In this document: in pieces, positions 37,650 through 46,140 of the stretch | Numbering within the stretch: the stretch's first letter is position 1 | How the letters are laid out: the number at the start of each line of letters is the position of its first letter | Assembly (NCBI RefSeq): GCF_016110345.1 | Contig: NZ_AP019011.1 | Location: 744,001-808,000 of the forward strand | Reading direction: 5' to 3' | Length of the DNA: 64,000 bases | DNA from: Fluviibacter phosphoraccumulans | GTDB taxonomy: Bacteria; Pseudomonadota; Gammaproteobacteria; Burkholderiales; Rhodocyclaceae | The notes under the pieces: generated by a model | What the model saw: the letters and a program-made list of their open reading frames with translations, nothing else | Told to the model about the DNA's origin: nothing | The model's database searches: none | Translations under genes and position numbers: made by a program

Positions 37650-39001
37650 AGGGTGGCAGCTTTTAGGGGTACATCGCTTAGGCTAATTGTGTTTAAGCTT
37701 GGCTGAGGTCCAAGCAACCAGTCTGGTAAAGGCGCCAGACGACCAGCTGCACGCACCGCTGAGGCAAAGCCATCTTCATGAAAGCCATAGCCCAGCCAGG
37801 CACCAGCGAAGTATGTCCGGTTTTGGCCCGAAAGGCTATTGATAGCGGCTTGAGCGTTGATAGCGGGGCCATCAAACACGGGGTGTGCGTAGTTGATCTC
37901 ACGATAGACATACCGGTGATCCGGCTCCCGCCAAGGGTTCAGCGAAACAATTACGGGGGTTTCGGTCGGCAGTGGCTGCAAACGATTAAGCAAGTAGGAT
38001 ACGGCCACTGGCGGCGAGTTACGGCCATCCGACATGCTGGTGCCCGGTGAGGCGTAGTTCCACGCAGACCATACTTTGGTGCGTTTCGGTAAGAGCGATG
38101 CGTCAGAGTGCAGCAGCGCCCGGTTGGGTTGATAACGAATTTTGCTCAGATTTTCCCGCTCTTCATCCGTTGCTTGGTCACCCAGTAACGCTAATGCCTG
38201 ATCGCTATGGCAGGCCAATACCACCTGATCAAATCGAAGGTCGCCCTGAACCGTTCTGATTGAAACCCCTTCGCTATCCCGCGCAATGGAGAGCGCGCCG
38301 CAGTGACTTTTAACGTGGCTACCACGCGCGCTAAGGGCATCAGCCAACATGTCTACATAGGTGCGGGATCCTCCCGCTACGGTCATCCAGGTTGGGCGGT
38401 CTGTAATTTGCAACAACCCGTGGTTATGGCAGAAACGAACAAAGGTATGAAACGGGTAGGCCAACATCTGAGCCGTCGGGCAGGACCAGATGGCGGCAGC
38501 CATCGGCAATAAATAATTGGTACGAAACGATTCGCCGTAGCCTTCTTGATCCAGATAATCACCCAGCGATAGTCCAGCCATAGCCGGGTTATCCAGGTCT
38601 TTCGTTGCGGCACGATTGAAGCGTAATGCATCGAGCAGCATGGACCAGAACGTGGGGCTGAGCAGATTACGCCGCTGAGCAAACACGGTAGACAGATCGG
38701 TGCCAGCCCATTCCAGATCGGGTTTACCGATTTGTACAGAGAAAGACATCTCGCTCTGTACAACGGGTACCTGCAAATGGCCAAATAAACGGCAGAGCTT
38801 CGGGTAGGTTCGTTCATTAAAAACCAGAAAGCCGGTATCCACACCGAAAGTCTGTCCATCCACCGTGACATCAACGGTGTTGCTGTGTCCGCCGAGTCGG
38901 GCATCGGCTTCAAAAACCGTGACATCGTGATGATCGCTCAGCAGATAGGCAGCGCCGAGCCCGGAGATGCCGCTACCAATAATGGCAATTTTCTGGCGCA
39001 T
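37646..39001 (-). CDS. FAD-dependent oxidoreductase (amine-oxidase fold)
   Basis: 451 residues. The Rossmann motif IAIIGSGISGLGAAYLLS with VFEADARLGGHSNTV binds FAD; near the C-terminus YFAGAWLGYGFHEDGFASAV gives the second FAD contact. First gene of the six-gene operon. Relatives in such clusters are thought to oxidise or desaturate fatty acyl chains, which would fit a partner of the Cfa-like enzyme. Transcription should begin from the TGGACA-N17-TATCAG promoter proposed upstream. Confidence 0.88.
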   Translation of the reverse strand: MRQKIAIIGSGISGLGAAYLLSDHHDVTVFEADARLGGHSNTVDVTVDGQTFGVDTGFLVFNERTYPKLCRLFGHLQVPVVQSEMSFSVQIGKPDLEWAGTDLSTVFAQRRNLLSPTFWSMLLDALRFNRAATKDLDNPAMAGLSLGDYLDQEGYGESFRTNYLLPMAAAIWSCPTAQMLAYPFHTFVRFCHNHGLLQITDRPTWMTVAGGSRTYVDMLADALSARGSHVKSHCGALSIARDSEGVSIRTVQGDLRFDQVVLACHSDQALALLGDQATDEERENLSKIRYQPNRALLHSDASLLPKRTKVWSAWNYASPGTSMSDGRNSPPVAVSYLLNRLQPLPTETPVIVSLNPWREPDHRYVYREINYAHPVFDGPAINAQAAINSLSGQNRTYFAGAWLGYGFHEDGFASAVRAAGRLAPLPDWLLGPQPSLNTISLSDVPLKAATL

Positions 39002-39127
39002 GTCAGCCCTTCAGGCGACTACAAAGACGAGTCGCGTTCGTAACGGTGTTCAGTGGATTCTGCATAGGGACAAGAATGGTGGGCGGTACAAACAAAGGCC
39101 AAAGAGGGCGGCGCGACATAAATGTCC

Positions 39128-39190
39128 TGGACAAATAACTAATCAGGCTCTAAATTATCACCTGATAGGAAAAAGTCAATCGTTTGTCCA
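39128..39190. promoter_or_regulatory. face-to-face promoter pair with inverted repeat
   Basis: Forward: TGGACA at 39128-39133, 17 bases, TAAATT at 39151-39156, reading toward the SDR gene. Reverse: TGGACA (39190-39185), 17 bases, TATCAG (39167-39162), reading toward the FAD oxidoreductase operon. The -35 elements belong to an eight-base inverted repeat, TGGACAAA and TTTGTCCA. A smaller palindrome, TGTCC-T-GGACA, covers 39123-39133. The two start sites would cross, so use of one promoter should hinder the other. Confidence 0.45.
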
Positions 39191-39230
39191 CGACACAAAA
39201 CAAAGCCCATAGGCACAAAAAGGAATGAAC

Positions 39231-39971
39231 ATGAACCAAGTTGCGTTGATTACCGGGGCGGCCGGTGGGTTAGGTCGGTCGATTGCCCACAAGCTGGCCG
39301 AGGACGGCTGGTCCCTCATCGTCGTCAGCCGAGACAAAGATCGACTGCAACAGGCCTACGGTAACCAACACCTGCAAATCGTGGCCGACTGTTCAACAGC
39401 AGCAGGCGCTCGACAGATTATGGCTGAAGCAAAAGCGGCGGGTGTACAGCCTACGGCGCTGGCCCACTGTGCCGGCAATATTCGGTTGGGTGCTTTGCAT
39501 CGAATGAGTGATGAAGACTTCAGAGCGTGTCTGGAGGCTAATTTGGTGTCGGCGTTTCATACCTTGGCCGCGTTCATTGGTGGTCTACGCGAGTCCAATC
39601 TTCCAGGGGCGGCGGTGCTGGTCTCCTCGGTGGCGGCTCAGATGGGGACACCGAATCACGAAGCGGTGGCTGCCGCCAAGGCAGGGGTTGAGGGCTTGGC
39701 GCGCGGTGCGGCAGCGACCTATGCGCCGTATGGTATCCGCGTTAATGTAGTGGCCCCGGGCATTATGGATAGCCCGGCCACCGAAAAGATTCTGGGTGCC
39801 ACGGCGGCCAGAGAGGCTGCGGCGCGTCAGTATCCGTTGCCAGGCGTGGGCAGCACGGATGAATTGGCGGATTTGATGGGTTGGTTGCTTTCTGAGCGCA
39901 GTAAGCGCGTGACGGCCCAGGTGTGGTCTGTAGATGGTGGCTTTACCGGGGTGAGACCCTTGGTGAAATAA
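39231..39971 (+). CDS. short-chain dehydrogenase/reductase
   Basis: 246 residues from the ATG at 39231; AAGGA lies six bases upstream, whereas the in-frame ATG at 39225 abuts it. Motifs: ITGAAGGLGRSIAHKLA (cofactor loop), LAHCAGNI (in place of NNAG), VLVSSVAAQMG (catalytic Ser). The canonical YxxxK is not in its usual form: the segment reads HEAVAAAKAGVEG, keeping the Lys but with Ala or Val where Tyr is expected. Fatty-acid and acyl-CoA-type SDRs show the same C-terminus (VWSVDGGFTGVRPL). Divergent from the lipid operon and perhaps part of it in function. Confidence 0.82.
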   Translation: MNQVALITGAAGGLGRSIAHKLAEDGWSLIVVSRDKDRLQQAYGNQHLQIVADCSTAAGARQIMAEAKAAGVQPTALAHCAGNIRLGALHRMSDEDFRACLEANLVSAFHTLAAFIGGLRESNLPGAAVLVSSVAAQMGTPNHEAVAAAKAGVEGLARGAAATYAPYGIRVNVVAPGIMDSPATEKILGATAAREAAARQYPLPGVGSTDELADLMGWLLSERSKRVTAQVWSVDGGFTGVRPLVK

Positions 39972-40006
39972 ATCGGTCGTTTTGTTAGTGTATGGATAGC
40001 GCGTCT

Positions 40007-41749
40007 CTAAGTCGCAGGGCCCTTGTAGTGCGCTTCCCGGATTTCTTTGACTTTACGACTGGTGCGCTCAACCGGGATGCCGAGTTGGCGTAGCGTTTCC
40101 TGTGCCAAGGACAGGCCGCTTTCAAAAATTTCCGGTACCACCTCGGTCGCACCCAGCGCTTTAAAATGATCACAAAATGAATCATCGGGGGCTCTGACGA
40201 CAATACGAATCTCGGGACGTACACGGCGGATAGCAGGCAACATGCGTTCAACAGCGGCCGGGTCAGGAAAGCAGATCACCACCAGCAATGCCGTTTTTAA
40301 GCCCGCCGCAGAGAGTACTTCCGGCCGTTCGGCGCGGCCAAAGACAACGCTGCCTAACTCATGCGTTGCTTCTTCTACCCGGCGGGCATTGACGTCAATC
40401 GCCACCCAGGCAATTCTCTCGGCGCCCAGAAATTCCGCAACTGCATGCCCCGTTCGGCCAAAACCACAGATCACCACATGGCTGTGATACAGATTGTGGC
40501 TCGTTAGTGCCTCAGCGGTATGGTGGTGAAGGGGACCGTTGCTGCCCTCTGGTAGTGAATTGCGTTCAAGCACTTCTGCCAAGCGGGTGGACAGGCTGAT
40601 CACAAACGGCGCCATGAACATGGAAAGCAGCATGATGGCGAGCGTCGATTGCAACATTTCGTCGTCAATCAGCCCATTGCTGAAAGCGAGCGTCAGCAAT
40701 ACGATGCCAAATTCACCCGCAATGGCCAGTTGCGAAGCCGTTCTGATGGCGACGGGCCAAGGGGTGCGATTGGCGCGTGTGACCAGCAGTACGACCAAGC
40801 CTTTGCCAAGAATCAGTAACACCAGACCGAGGCTAATGACCAGTAGGTGACTGAAAACGTAGCTCAGATCCAGCGTCATGCCGATAGAAACAAAAAACAA
40901 GCCGAGCAAAATATCCCGGAAGGGGCGGATGTCGGCCTCTACTTCATGGCGATACAGTGTTTCGGAAACGAGCACGCCACCGATAAAAGCCCCCATGGCA
41001 TCTGACAAGCCCGCTTTTTCAGTCACCAATGACAGCCCGAACACCAGCAGCAGCACCGTGAGCATAAACAGCTCGGGTGAGTGAAACCGGGAGACAACGG
41101 CAAACAGCAGATTGACCAGTTTTTTGCCTATCCAGAACATCAGGAACAAGGTCGTGATACCAAGCAAAATACCCGATGCCAGTGCAGTACCGAGGTTGTA
41201 GGGGTTGAGCGCAAGCGCCGGTATGACAATCAAACTCGGCACCACGGCAAGATCCTGAAATAGCAACACAGCCATGGTGCGTCGACCATGTCTCGAATGC
41301 AGTTCAAATCGCTCGGCCAGCATTTTGGCCATGATCGCAGTGGAAGACATCGCTACGGCCAGCCCCACGGCAAATCCTGAACGCCATCCCTGGTCATAAC
41401 CCAGCCAGACAACAAAGAGGGTACCCAATGCAGTCAAAAACATTTGTGGCGCGCCTAATCCCAGTACTTTATGGCGCATATCAATCAGTCTGGAAATGTT
41501 GAATTCCAGCCCGATGGAAAACATCAGAAATGCGATGCCGAATTGTGCGATGTGTGGAATATCATCATCGCCCGACAACAAGTTGACACCTGTGGTGCTG
41601 ATAAAAACGCCAATCAGTAAATAGGCCAGCATCGACGGCAGACGCACCATGCGCGTCAGCAGCACGCCCAGCACCGACAAGACGAGCAGCAGCACAATGC
41701 TGGCTTCGGGTCTTATTTCGGTCAGGTAGGCGGTTATTTCAGAAAACAT
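40007..41749 (-). CDS. CPA2-family monovalent cation:proton antiporter with TrkA-N domain
   Basis: 580 residues. About twelve or thirteen membrane helices (residues 1-390), including the FSIGLEFNISRL and DAMGAFIGGVLVSET blocks, then a RCK/TrkA-N domain whose nucleotide site is VVICGFGRTGHAVAEFLG (about 425). This layout is that of KefB/KefC and YbaL-like antiporters, which exchange K+ or Na+ for protons at the inner membrane under control of a bound nucleotide. No ancillary KefF/KefG gene is adjacent. Stands alone between two forward genes. Confidence 0.9.
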   Translation of the reverse strand: MFSEITAYLTEIRPEASIVLLLVLSVLGVLLTRMVRLPSMLAYLLIGVFISTTGVNLLSGDDDIPHIAQFGIAFLMFSIGLEFNISRLIDMRHKVLGLGAPQMFLTALGTLFVVWLGYDQGWRSGFAVGLAVAMSSTAIMAKMLAERFELHSRHGRRTMAVLLFQDLAVVPSLIVIPALALNPYNLGTALASGILLGITTLFLMFWIGKKLVNLLFAVVSRFHSPELFMLTVLLLVFGLSLVTEKAGLSDAMGAFIGGVLVSETLYRHEVEADIRPFRDILLGLFFVSIGMTLDLSYVFSHLLVISLGLVLLILGKGLVVLLVTRANRTPWPVAIRTASQLAIAGEFGIVLLTLAFSNGLIDDEMLQSTLAIMLLSMFMAPFVISLSTRLAEVLERNSLPEGSNGPLHHHTAEALTSHNLYHSHVVICGFGRTGHAVAEFLGAERIAWVAIDVNARRVEEATHELGSVVFGRAERPEVLSAAGLKTALLVVICFPDPAAVERMLPAIRRVRPEIRIVVRAPDDSFCDHFKALGATEVVPEIFESGLSLAQETLRQLGIPVERTSRKVKEIREAHYKGPAT

Positions 41750-41961
41750 GCGCTAACGTCGGACATGATTGGTAACACTTAACAGTGCGAGCGGAATTCT
41801 AAAAAGAATATACTAATTTAAAGAAAATAGCGTTGCGTTTGATGCGGCCAAAGGTAGTCTGTGCATCTTTGCGGCGACATGCCACAAAATGTAGCCTTGC
41901 TATCATAGGTCTGTAGCACTTGGGGTGATATGAAGCGACATAAAGGCGGGCAGCGGTGTCT

Positions 41962-44481
41962 ATGAAGACTTCTGTGGGAATGATGAAAAAAACGCTCAAG
42001 GTGCTGATCAGTCTTGTGCTGTTGGTGATCTTGGCGTTTTGGGGACTTGGCACGCTGATACTACCGGGCGTGATTCGCGATCAGGCGCAGGCTTTTGGCG
42101 ACCAGATCGGCTATCGAATCGAGATGGGTGAGATAAAACTAACCCCCATGTTGCTGCGGGCGCGTGTGAACGATATTCGGCTGACGCCTGCGTCGGCCAG
42201 TGATAAGGCGACGCTTTTTGCACTGAAACAGATTGAAGTCGATGCGCGCTTCTGGCCGTTGTTGCTCGGTCAGGTCAGCCTGGAGCGCATTGTGCTTGAT
42301 GCGCCTGAAGTTTTGTTAGCCCGCAACGCAGGTGCCGGGCGTGAGCGTGGTGACTGGAACTGGGTATCCTTGATCGACCGGATCAACCGGCTGAGTGCTT
42401 CTGAACCCAAGCAAGACCCCGAGCAACATTCGTCGCTGAAGGTGAGTGTGGATGCCTTGGTGCTTAATGGCGGCCGGTTGGCGGTCCGAGACGGACGGCA
42501 GGCTTATGACCTAGGTCCATTCAATTTGCAGCTGACGGAACTGCGAAACCAAGATGACACGGGCCATGTCGGTGGTTCGTCGCTGGCATCGACCTATACC
42601 CTCAACCTGGGGAGCGTAACAATCCCGTTGCCCAAGGTGGATGGTGTGCCGGATCGCCAGTTGGCCTTTGCGAAAGTGTCGGCAAGTGGCCATATGATGG
42701 GAGACGCATCCGCCTCGCTCAAGGCCGCTTTGAATCTAACGCTGGATGACGGTACGATCCAGTCGGTATGGCAGGTGGCGGCCAATGGCACATTGACCGG
42801 TAAAGTTGCGGTTGAAGGCCTTGCAGTGAAACCATGGTTGAATCTGGCGCCGAGTTACGAGCGTCTGGATAGTCCATCAGGAACGATTAACGGTGATTTC
42901 GAGTTAAAACAGGATGCCGATGCCTTTGTGCTTGATGGCAACCTCAATCTAGACAAGCTCGATATACGCGTCAGCGGTGAGAAAGAGCCGCTGTTGGCCT
43001 GGTCTACGATGGCAATCAGCCGCCTGCACATTGCTCTGCCTCACGCTGAAAGCAAGCCCGGTGCGCTGTCGATGCATGAGGTGTTGGTCGACAACCCGAA
43101 AATTCGGTTTGTGTTGGACGCGCAACGTCAGTCAAATTTCCGCAGTCTGTTCAGTCAGCCTGAGCCTAAAACTGCGCCCAAAGCCTTGCCCTCAGTACGC
43201 GTTGATGGTCAGCATGAACTGGTAGCGAAAGCACCGTCTACTACGGCCACGGCCTCTTCGACCAACAAACCGTCCGTGCGTCAGCAGGCTCCCGGTTTCC
43301 GGTATGACATTCGAAGTATTCGTTTGAAGAACGGTTATATGTTCTTTGCCGATGAGTCGATTAAGCCGATGTTCCGTGTGGACGTAACTGATTTAAACGG
43401 GGCAGTGCAGGGCATCAGCAATGAACCCGGACGCTACGCAACACTGGTCTTAAATGGTCGCGCTGCGAAGACGGGTAGCTTGCGCGCCCGAGGTCAGCTG
43501 GCTTTTGCTGATCCCCGACTGAACAATGACGTGAGCCTGGTGTTCCGCAATATTCCGCTGAATGCGACAAATCCGTACACGATGACCTTTGCCGGTTATC
43601 AGATCGATGATGGCCGTATTGACGTTGATCTGCGCTACGTCACCAAGAACGGGGAATTACAGGGCAAAAACCGTTTTGTCATCAAGAGAATCAAGCTGGG
43701 TGAACCGGTGCCCGACTATCAGGGTACGCGTTTGCCATTGGGGTTGGCGATTGCCTTGCTCGAAGACTCGGACGGCATGATCGATGTGAATATTCCGGTG
43801 AAAGGCAATGTGAACGAGCCGGAATTCAGTGTCGGGCATTTGGTCTGGCAGGCGGTGAAGACGGTACTTGCTAATATTGTAACGGCACCGTTCCGGGCAC
43901 TGGGTGCGCTGATGGGTATCGAGAATATGGATGCCATAGCTTTCGTGCCGGGCGAAAGCGCGTTGCCACTGGAAGGGGATGAACAACTGCTCAAGATTGC
44001 CGACTATTTGGCCAAGCGTCCGAAAGCCAAGCTGGTGATTCATGGCACTTATGATTCGGCTGTGGACTCAACTGAACTGGCACGGGCAATGGCCGATACG
44101 GCGATTCTTGAAGCATCTGGGTTAAAGGTGTCGCCGGGGGAACCTTTGCCAACGCCGAACCTGACGGACCCGAAAGTGAGAGCCGGTTTGAAGTCAGCCT
44201 ACGGCGCACAGGTTGGCCGCATCAAGCTGGGTCAGCGCTTTCTGACACTGCCCGATAACCCAGAGCGTGATATCCAATTACGCCAGGAACTGATGCAGAG
44301 TTACAAGATTACAGACGAACAACTCAAGCAACTTGCCGCCCAGCGTGCCGATGCCGTTAAGGCGCGACTGCTGTCGGTGGATGCTAAATTGGCCGAGCGG
44401 ATCACTATTGGTGATGCAGAGGCCGTGAGTGCAGACTCGGCGGGTGTGCCCTTGCGGGTGACGCTGGAAACGGGATCTTGA
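41962..44481 (+). CDS. DUF748 (AsmA-like) envelope protein
   Basis: 839 residues from the ATG at 41962; a GTG at 41956 is also possible. One N-terminal membrane helix (KVLISLVLLVILAFWGLGTLIL), then a long repetitive beta-rich region as in AsmA/DUF748 proteins, with LKQIEVDARFWPLLLGQVSLERIVLDAPEVLL early on and the DUF748 C-terminal block GTRLPLGLAIALLEDSDGMIDVNIPVKGNVNEPEFSVG. The final part resembles an OmpA-like peptidoglycan-associated end (EGDEQLLKIADYLAKRPKAKLVIHG). Relatives help move lipids between the membranes. No operon partner is evident. Confidence 0.85.
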   Translation: MKTSVGMMKKTLKVLISLVLLVILAFWGLGTLILPGVIRDQAQAFGDQIGYRIEMGEIKLTPMLLRARVNDIRLTPASASDKATLFALKQIEVDARFWPLLLGQVSLERIVLDAPEVLLARNAGAGRERGDWNWVSLIDRINRLSASEPKQDPEQHSSLKVSVDALVLNGGRLAVRDGRQAYDLGPFNLQLTELRNQDDTGHVGGSSLASTYTLNLGSVTIPLPKVDGVPDRQLAFAKVSASGHMMGDASASLKAALNLTLDDGTIQSVWQVAANGTLTGKVAVEGLAVKPWLNLAPSYERLDSPSGTINGDFELKQDADAFVLDGNLNLDKLDIRVSGEKEPLLAWSTMAISRLHIALPHAESKPGALSMHEVLVDNPKIRFVLDAQRQSNFRSLFSQPEPKTAPKALPSVRVDGQHELVAKAPSTTATASSTNKPSVRQQAPGFRYDIRSIRLKNGYMFFADESIKPMFRVDVTDLNGAVQGISNEPGRYATLVLNGRAAKTGSLRARGQLAFADPRLNNDVSLVFRNIPLNATNPYTMTFAGYQIDDGRIDVDLRYVTKNGELQGKNRFVIKRIKLGEPVPDYQGTRLPLGLAIALLEDSDGMIDVNIPVKGNVNEPEFSVGHLVWQAVKTVLANIVTAPFRALGALMGIENMDAIAFVPGESALPLEGDEQLLKIADYLAKRPKAKLVIHGTYDSAVDSTELARAMADTAILEASGLKVSPGEPLPTPNLTDPKVRAGLKSAYGAQVGRIKLGQRFLTLPDNPERDIQLRQELMQSYKITDEQLKQLAAQRADAVKARLLSVDAKLAERITIGDAEAVSADSAGVPLRVTLETGS

Positions 44482-44499
44482 GTTGCAAGGCCCCGGATT

Positions 44500-45276
44500 G
44501 TGTTTGTGATGTCTATTGTCAGTGACGCTATGATCAATTTTCTTGAAGTGTGTCTTGTCCTTATAGCCTGTGGCTTTGTAAGTCGAGCGGTGGCATGGAT
44601 GCCACAGCACTATGCCAGTGAAGAAGCTGCATTTATCAAAGAGATGCTTGCACAGCATGCACCTCAGGTCGCGAGCCCTGGGCACATTGCGCAGGTTGAT
44701 TATGCACGTCCGATTAAAAGCTTTTTTTCTGCCTTGCCGCCAGCTAATTTTCAGAGCGGGTTGACCAGCATCGCCGTAGCCTTGGCCGCAGCCTGGGCCT
44801 GGTACACCGGTGCAAATCTGCTTGAAATAACCACCTGGTTTGTTTTCTACTGTGGGTTAATTATTCTTGCTGTGGTCGATTACAAAACAAAGTTGTTACC
44901 TGATGTATTAACGCTGCCGCTACTTTGGTTAGGTATTGTTATTCAGTTGTTTCCCGAAACGCGTACCGTTGGTTTGGATGTGTCTGTACTTGGGGCTGTT
45001 GCTGGTTATCTACCCCTATGGGTCGTGGCGCAGGTTTATCGAGCTGTGCGCGGGCGGGATGGTCTGGGAATGGGTGATCTCAAATTGCTGGCGGCGATGG
45101 GTGCTTGGTCTGGCCCATTATTGTTGCCATATGTTTTGCTCCTAGCGGTTTTACTTGCCTTGCTCGTCTTTCTGATTGAGCGGGTTATTCATCGACATGC
45201 CAGTAGCTTTCATGAAGAACGTCCATTCGGGCCTGCGATTGTGACAGCGTATTTTCTCGTTCTAATCTTTGCCTGA
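44500..45276 (+). CDS. A24-type prepilin peptidase-like protein lacking the cysteine motif
   Basis: 258 residues from a GTG; ATGs at 44509 and 44530 are alternatives. Several membrane helices. The two catalytic aspartates of type IV prepilin peptidases are present in VVDYKTKLLPDVLTLP and GLGMGDLKLLAAMG, and the C-terminal FGPAI motif is kept. The zinc-type CxxC...CxxC region of the methyltransferase part is absent, and the usual GSFLNVVIYRLP stretch is replaced by CGFVSRAVAWMP. It may cleave but not methylate. No pilin or secretion genes are near. Confidence 0.75.
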   Translation: MFVMSIVSDAMINFLEVCLVLIACGFVSRAVAWMPQHYASEEAAFIKEMLAQHAPQVASPGHIAQVDYARPIKSFFSALPPANFQSGLTSIAVALAAAWAWYTGANLLEITTWFVFYCGLIILAVVDYKTKLLPDVLTLPLLWLGIVIQLFPETRTVGLDVSVLGAVAGYLPLWVVAQVYRAVRGRDGLGMGDLKLLAAMGAWSGPLLLPYVLLLAVLLALLVFLIERVIHRHASSFHEERPFGPAIVTAYFLVLIFA

Positions 45277-45289
45277 AGAGCCCTGCTTT

Positions 45290-45982
45290 ATGACACATTC
45301 TGTTGCAACGATGGTTGATCAAGTGATTCGGGATCGCCGCTCTGTGCGGGCCTTTTTGCCGACACCAGTGCCCCGTAGCGATATTGAAGCAATCCTTGAA
45401 ATTGCTGCCCGGGCACCCTCGGGTACTAACACGCAACCCTGGCAGGTCTATGTGCTGAGCGGCGCTCGCAAACAGGCGTTGTCAGATGAAATTGTGCAGA
45501 CCTTTTTCGATCCTAATGCGTTAGCGCAGCATCATGAAGAATACGACTATTATCCGGCTACCTGGGTTGAGCCTTTTTTGTCGCGCCGCCGCAAAATTGG
45601 TCTGGATCTATATGGGTTGTTGGGACTCACACGAGATAACTTAGTTGGAATGAAAGCCCAACAGGCCCGCAATTACCAATTTTTTGATGCGCCGGTAGGT
45701 TTGATATTCACCCTGGATCGAGTTATGGGGCAGGGTAGCTTGCTCGATTACGGTATGTTCATGCAGAACATCATGATTGCCGCCCGAGCTAGGGGCTTGG
45801 ATACCTGCCCGCAGGCGGCTTTTAATCAGTTTCATAAGATCATCGCCCGTCAGCTTGATCTGCCGGCATCACAAAAAATAATCTGTGGCATGGCGTTGGG
45901 TTATGCCGATCCGTCCAAAATCGAGAATACCCTGGAAACCGTTCGTGAACCGTTGGCTAACTTCGCACATTTTCTCGAATAA
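45290..45982 (+). CDS. nitroreductase family FMN oxidoreductase
   Basis: 230 residues from the ATG at 45290. The pattern IRDRRSVRAFLPTPVPRSDIEAILEIAARAPSGTNTQPWQVYVL is the FMN-binding N-terminus of the nitroreductase family, and ICGMALGYADPSKIENTLETVREPL is the typical end. These cytosolic dimers use NAD(P)H to reduce nitro compounds or quinones. Just 13 bases after the peptidase-like gene and possibly co-transcribed with it. Confidence 0.92.
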   Translation: MTHSVATMVDQVIRDRRSVRAFLPTPVPRSDIEAILEIAARAPSGTNTQPWQVYVLSGARKQALSDEIVQTFFDPNALAQHHEEYDYYPATWVEPFLSRRRKIGLDLYGLLGLTRDNLVGMKAQQARNYQFFDAPVGLIFTLDRVMGQGSLLDYGMFMQNIMIAARARGLDTCPQAAFNQFHKIIARQLDLPASQKIICGMALGYADPSKIENTLETVREPLANFAHFLE

Positions 45983-46140
45983 TCTTGATTTTTAACAGCG
46001 TCGGGTTGCGTATTGCTCACTACCCCGGCTTTTCAAAAGCGCTGGGTGCGCAACAAAACTAGATCGTAAGATGAAATTTGCGCTTGCCGTCATGTCTGGT
46101 GGTAATGTTCTGACATTGCTATAGGCGTTTGGGTAGAGTG

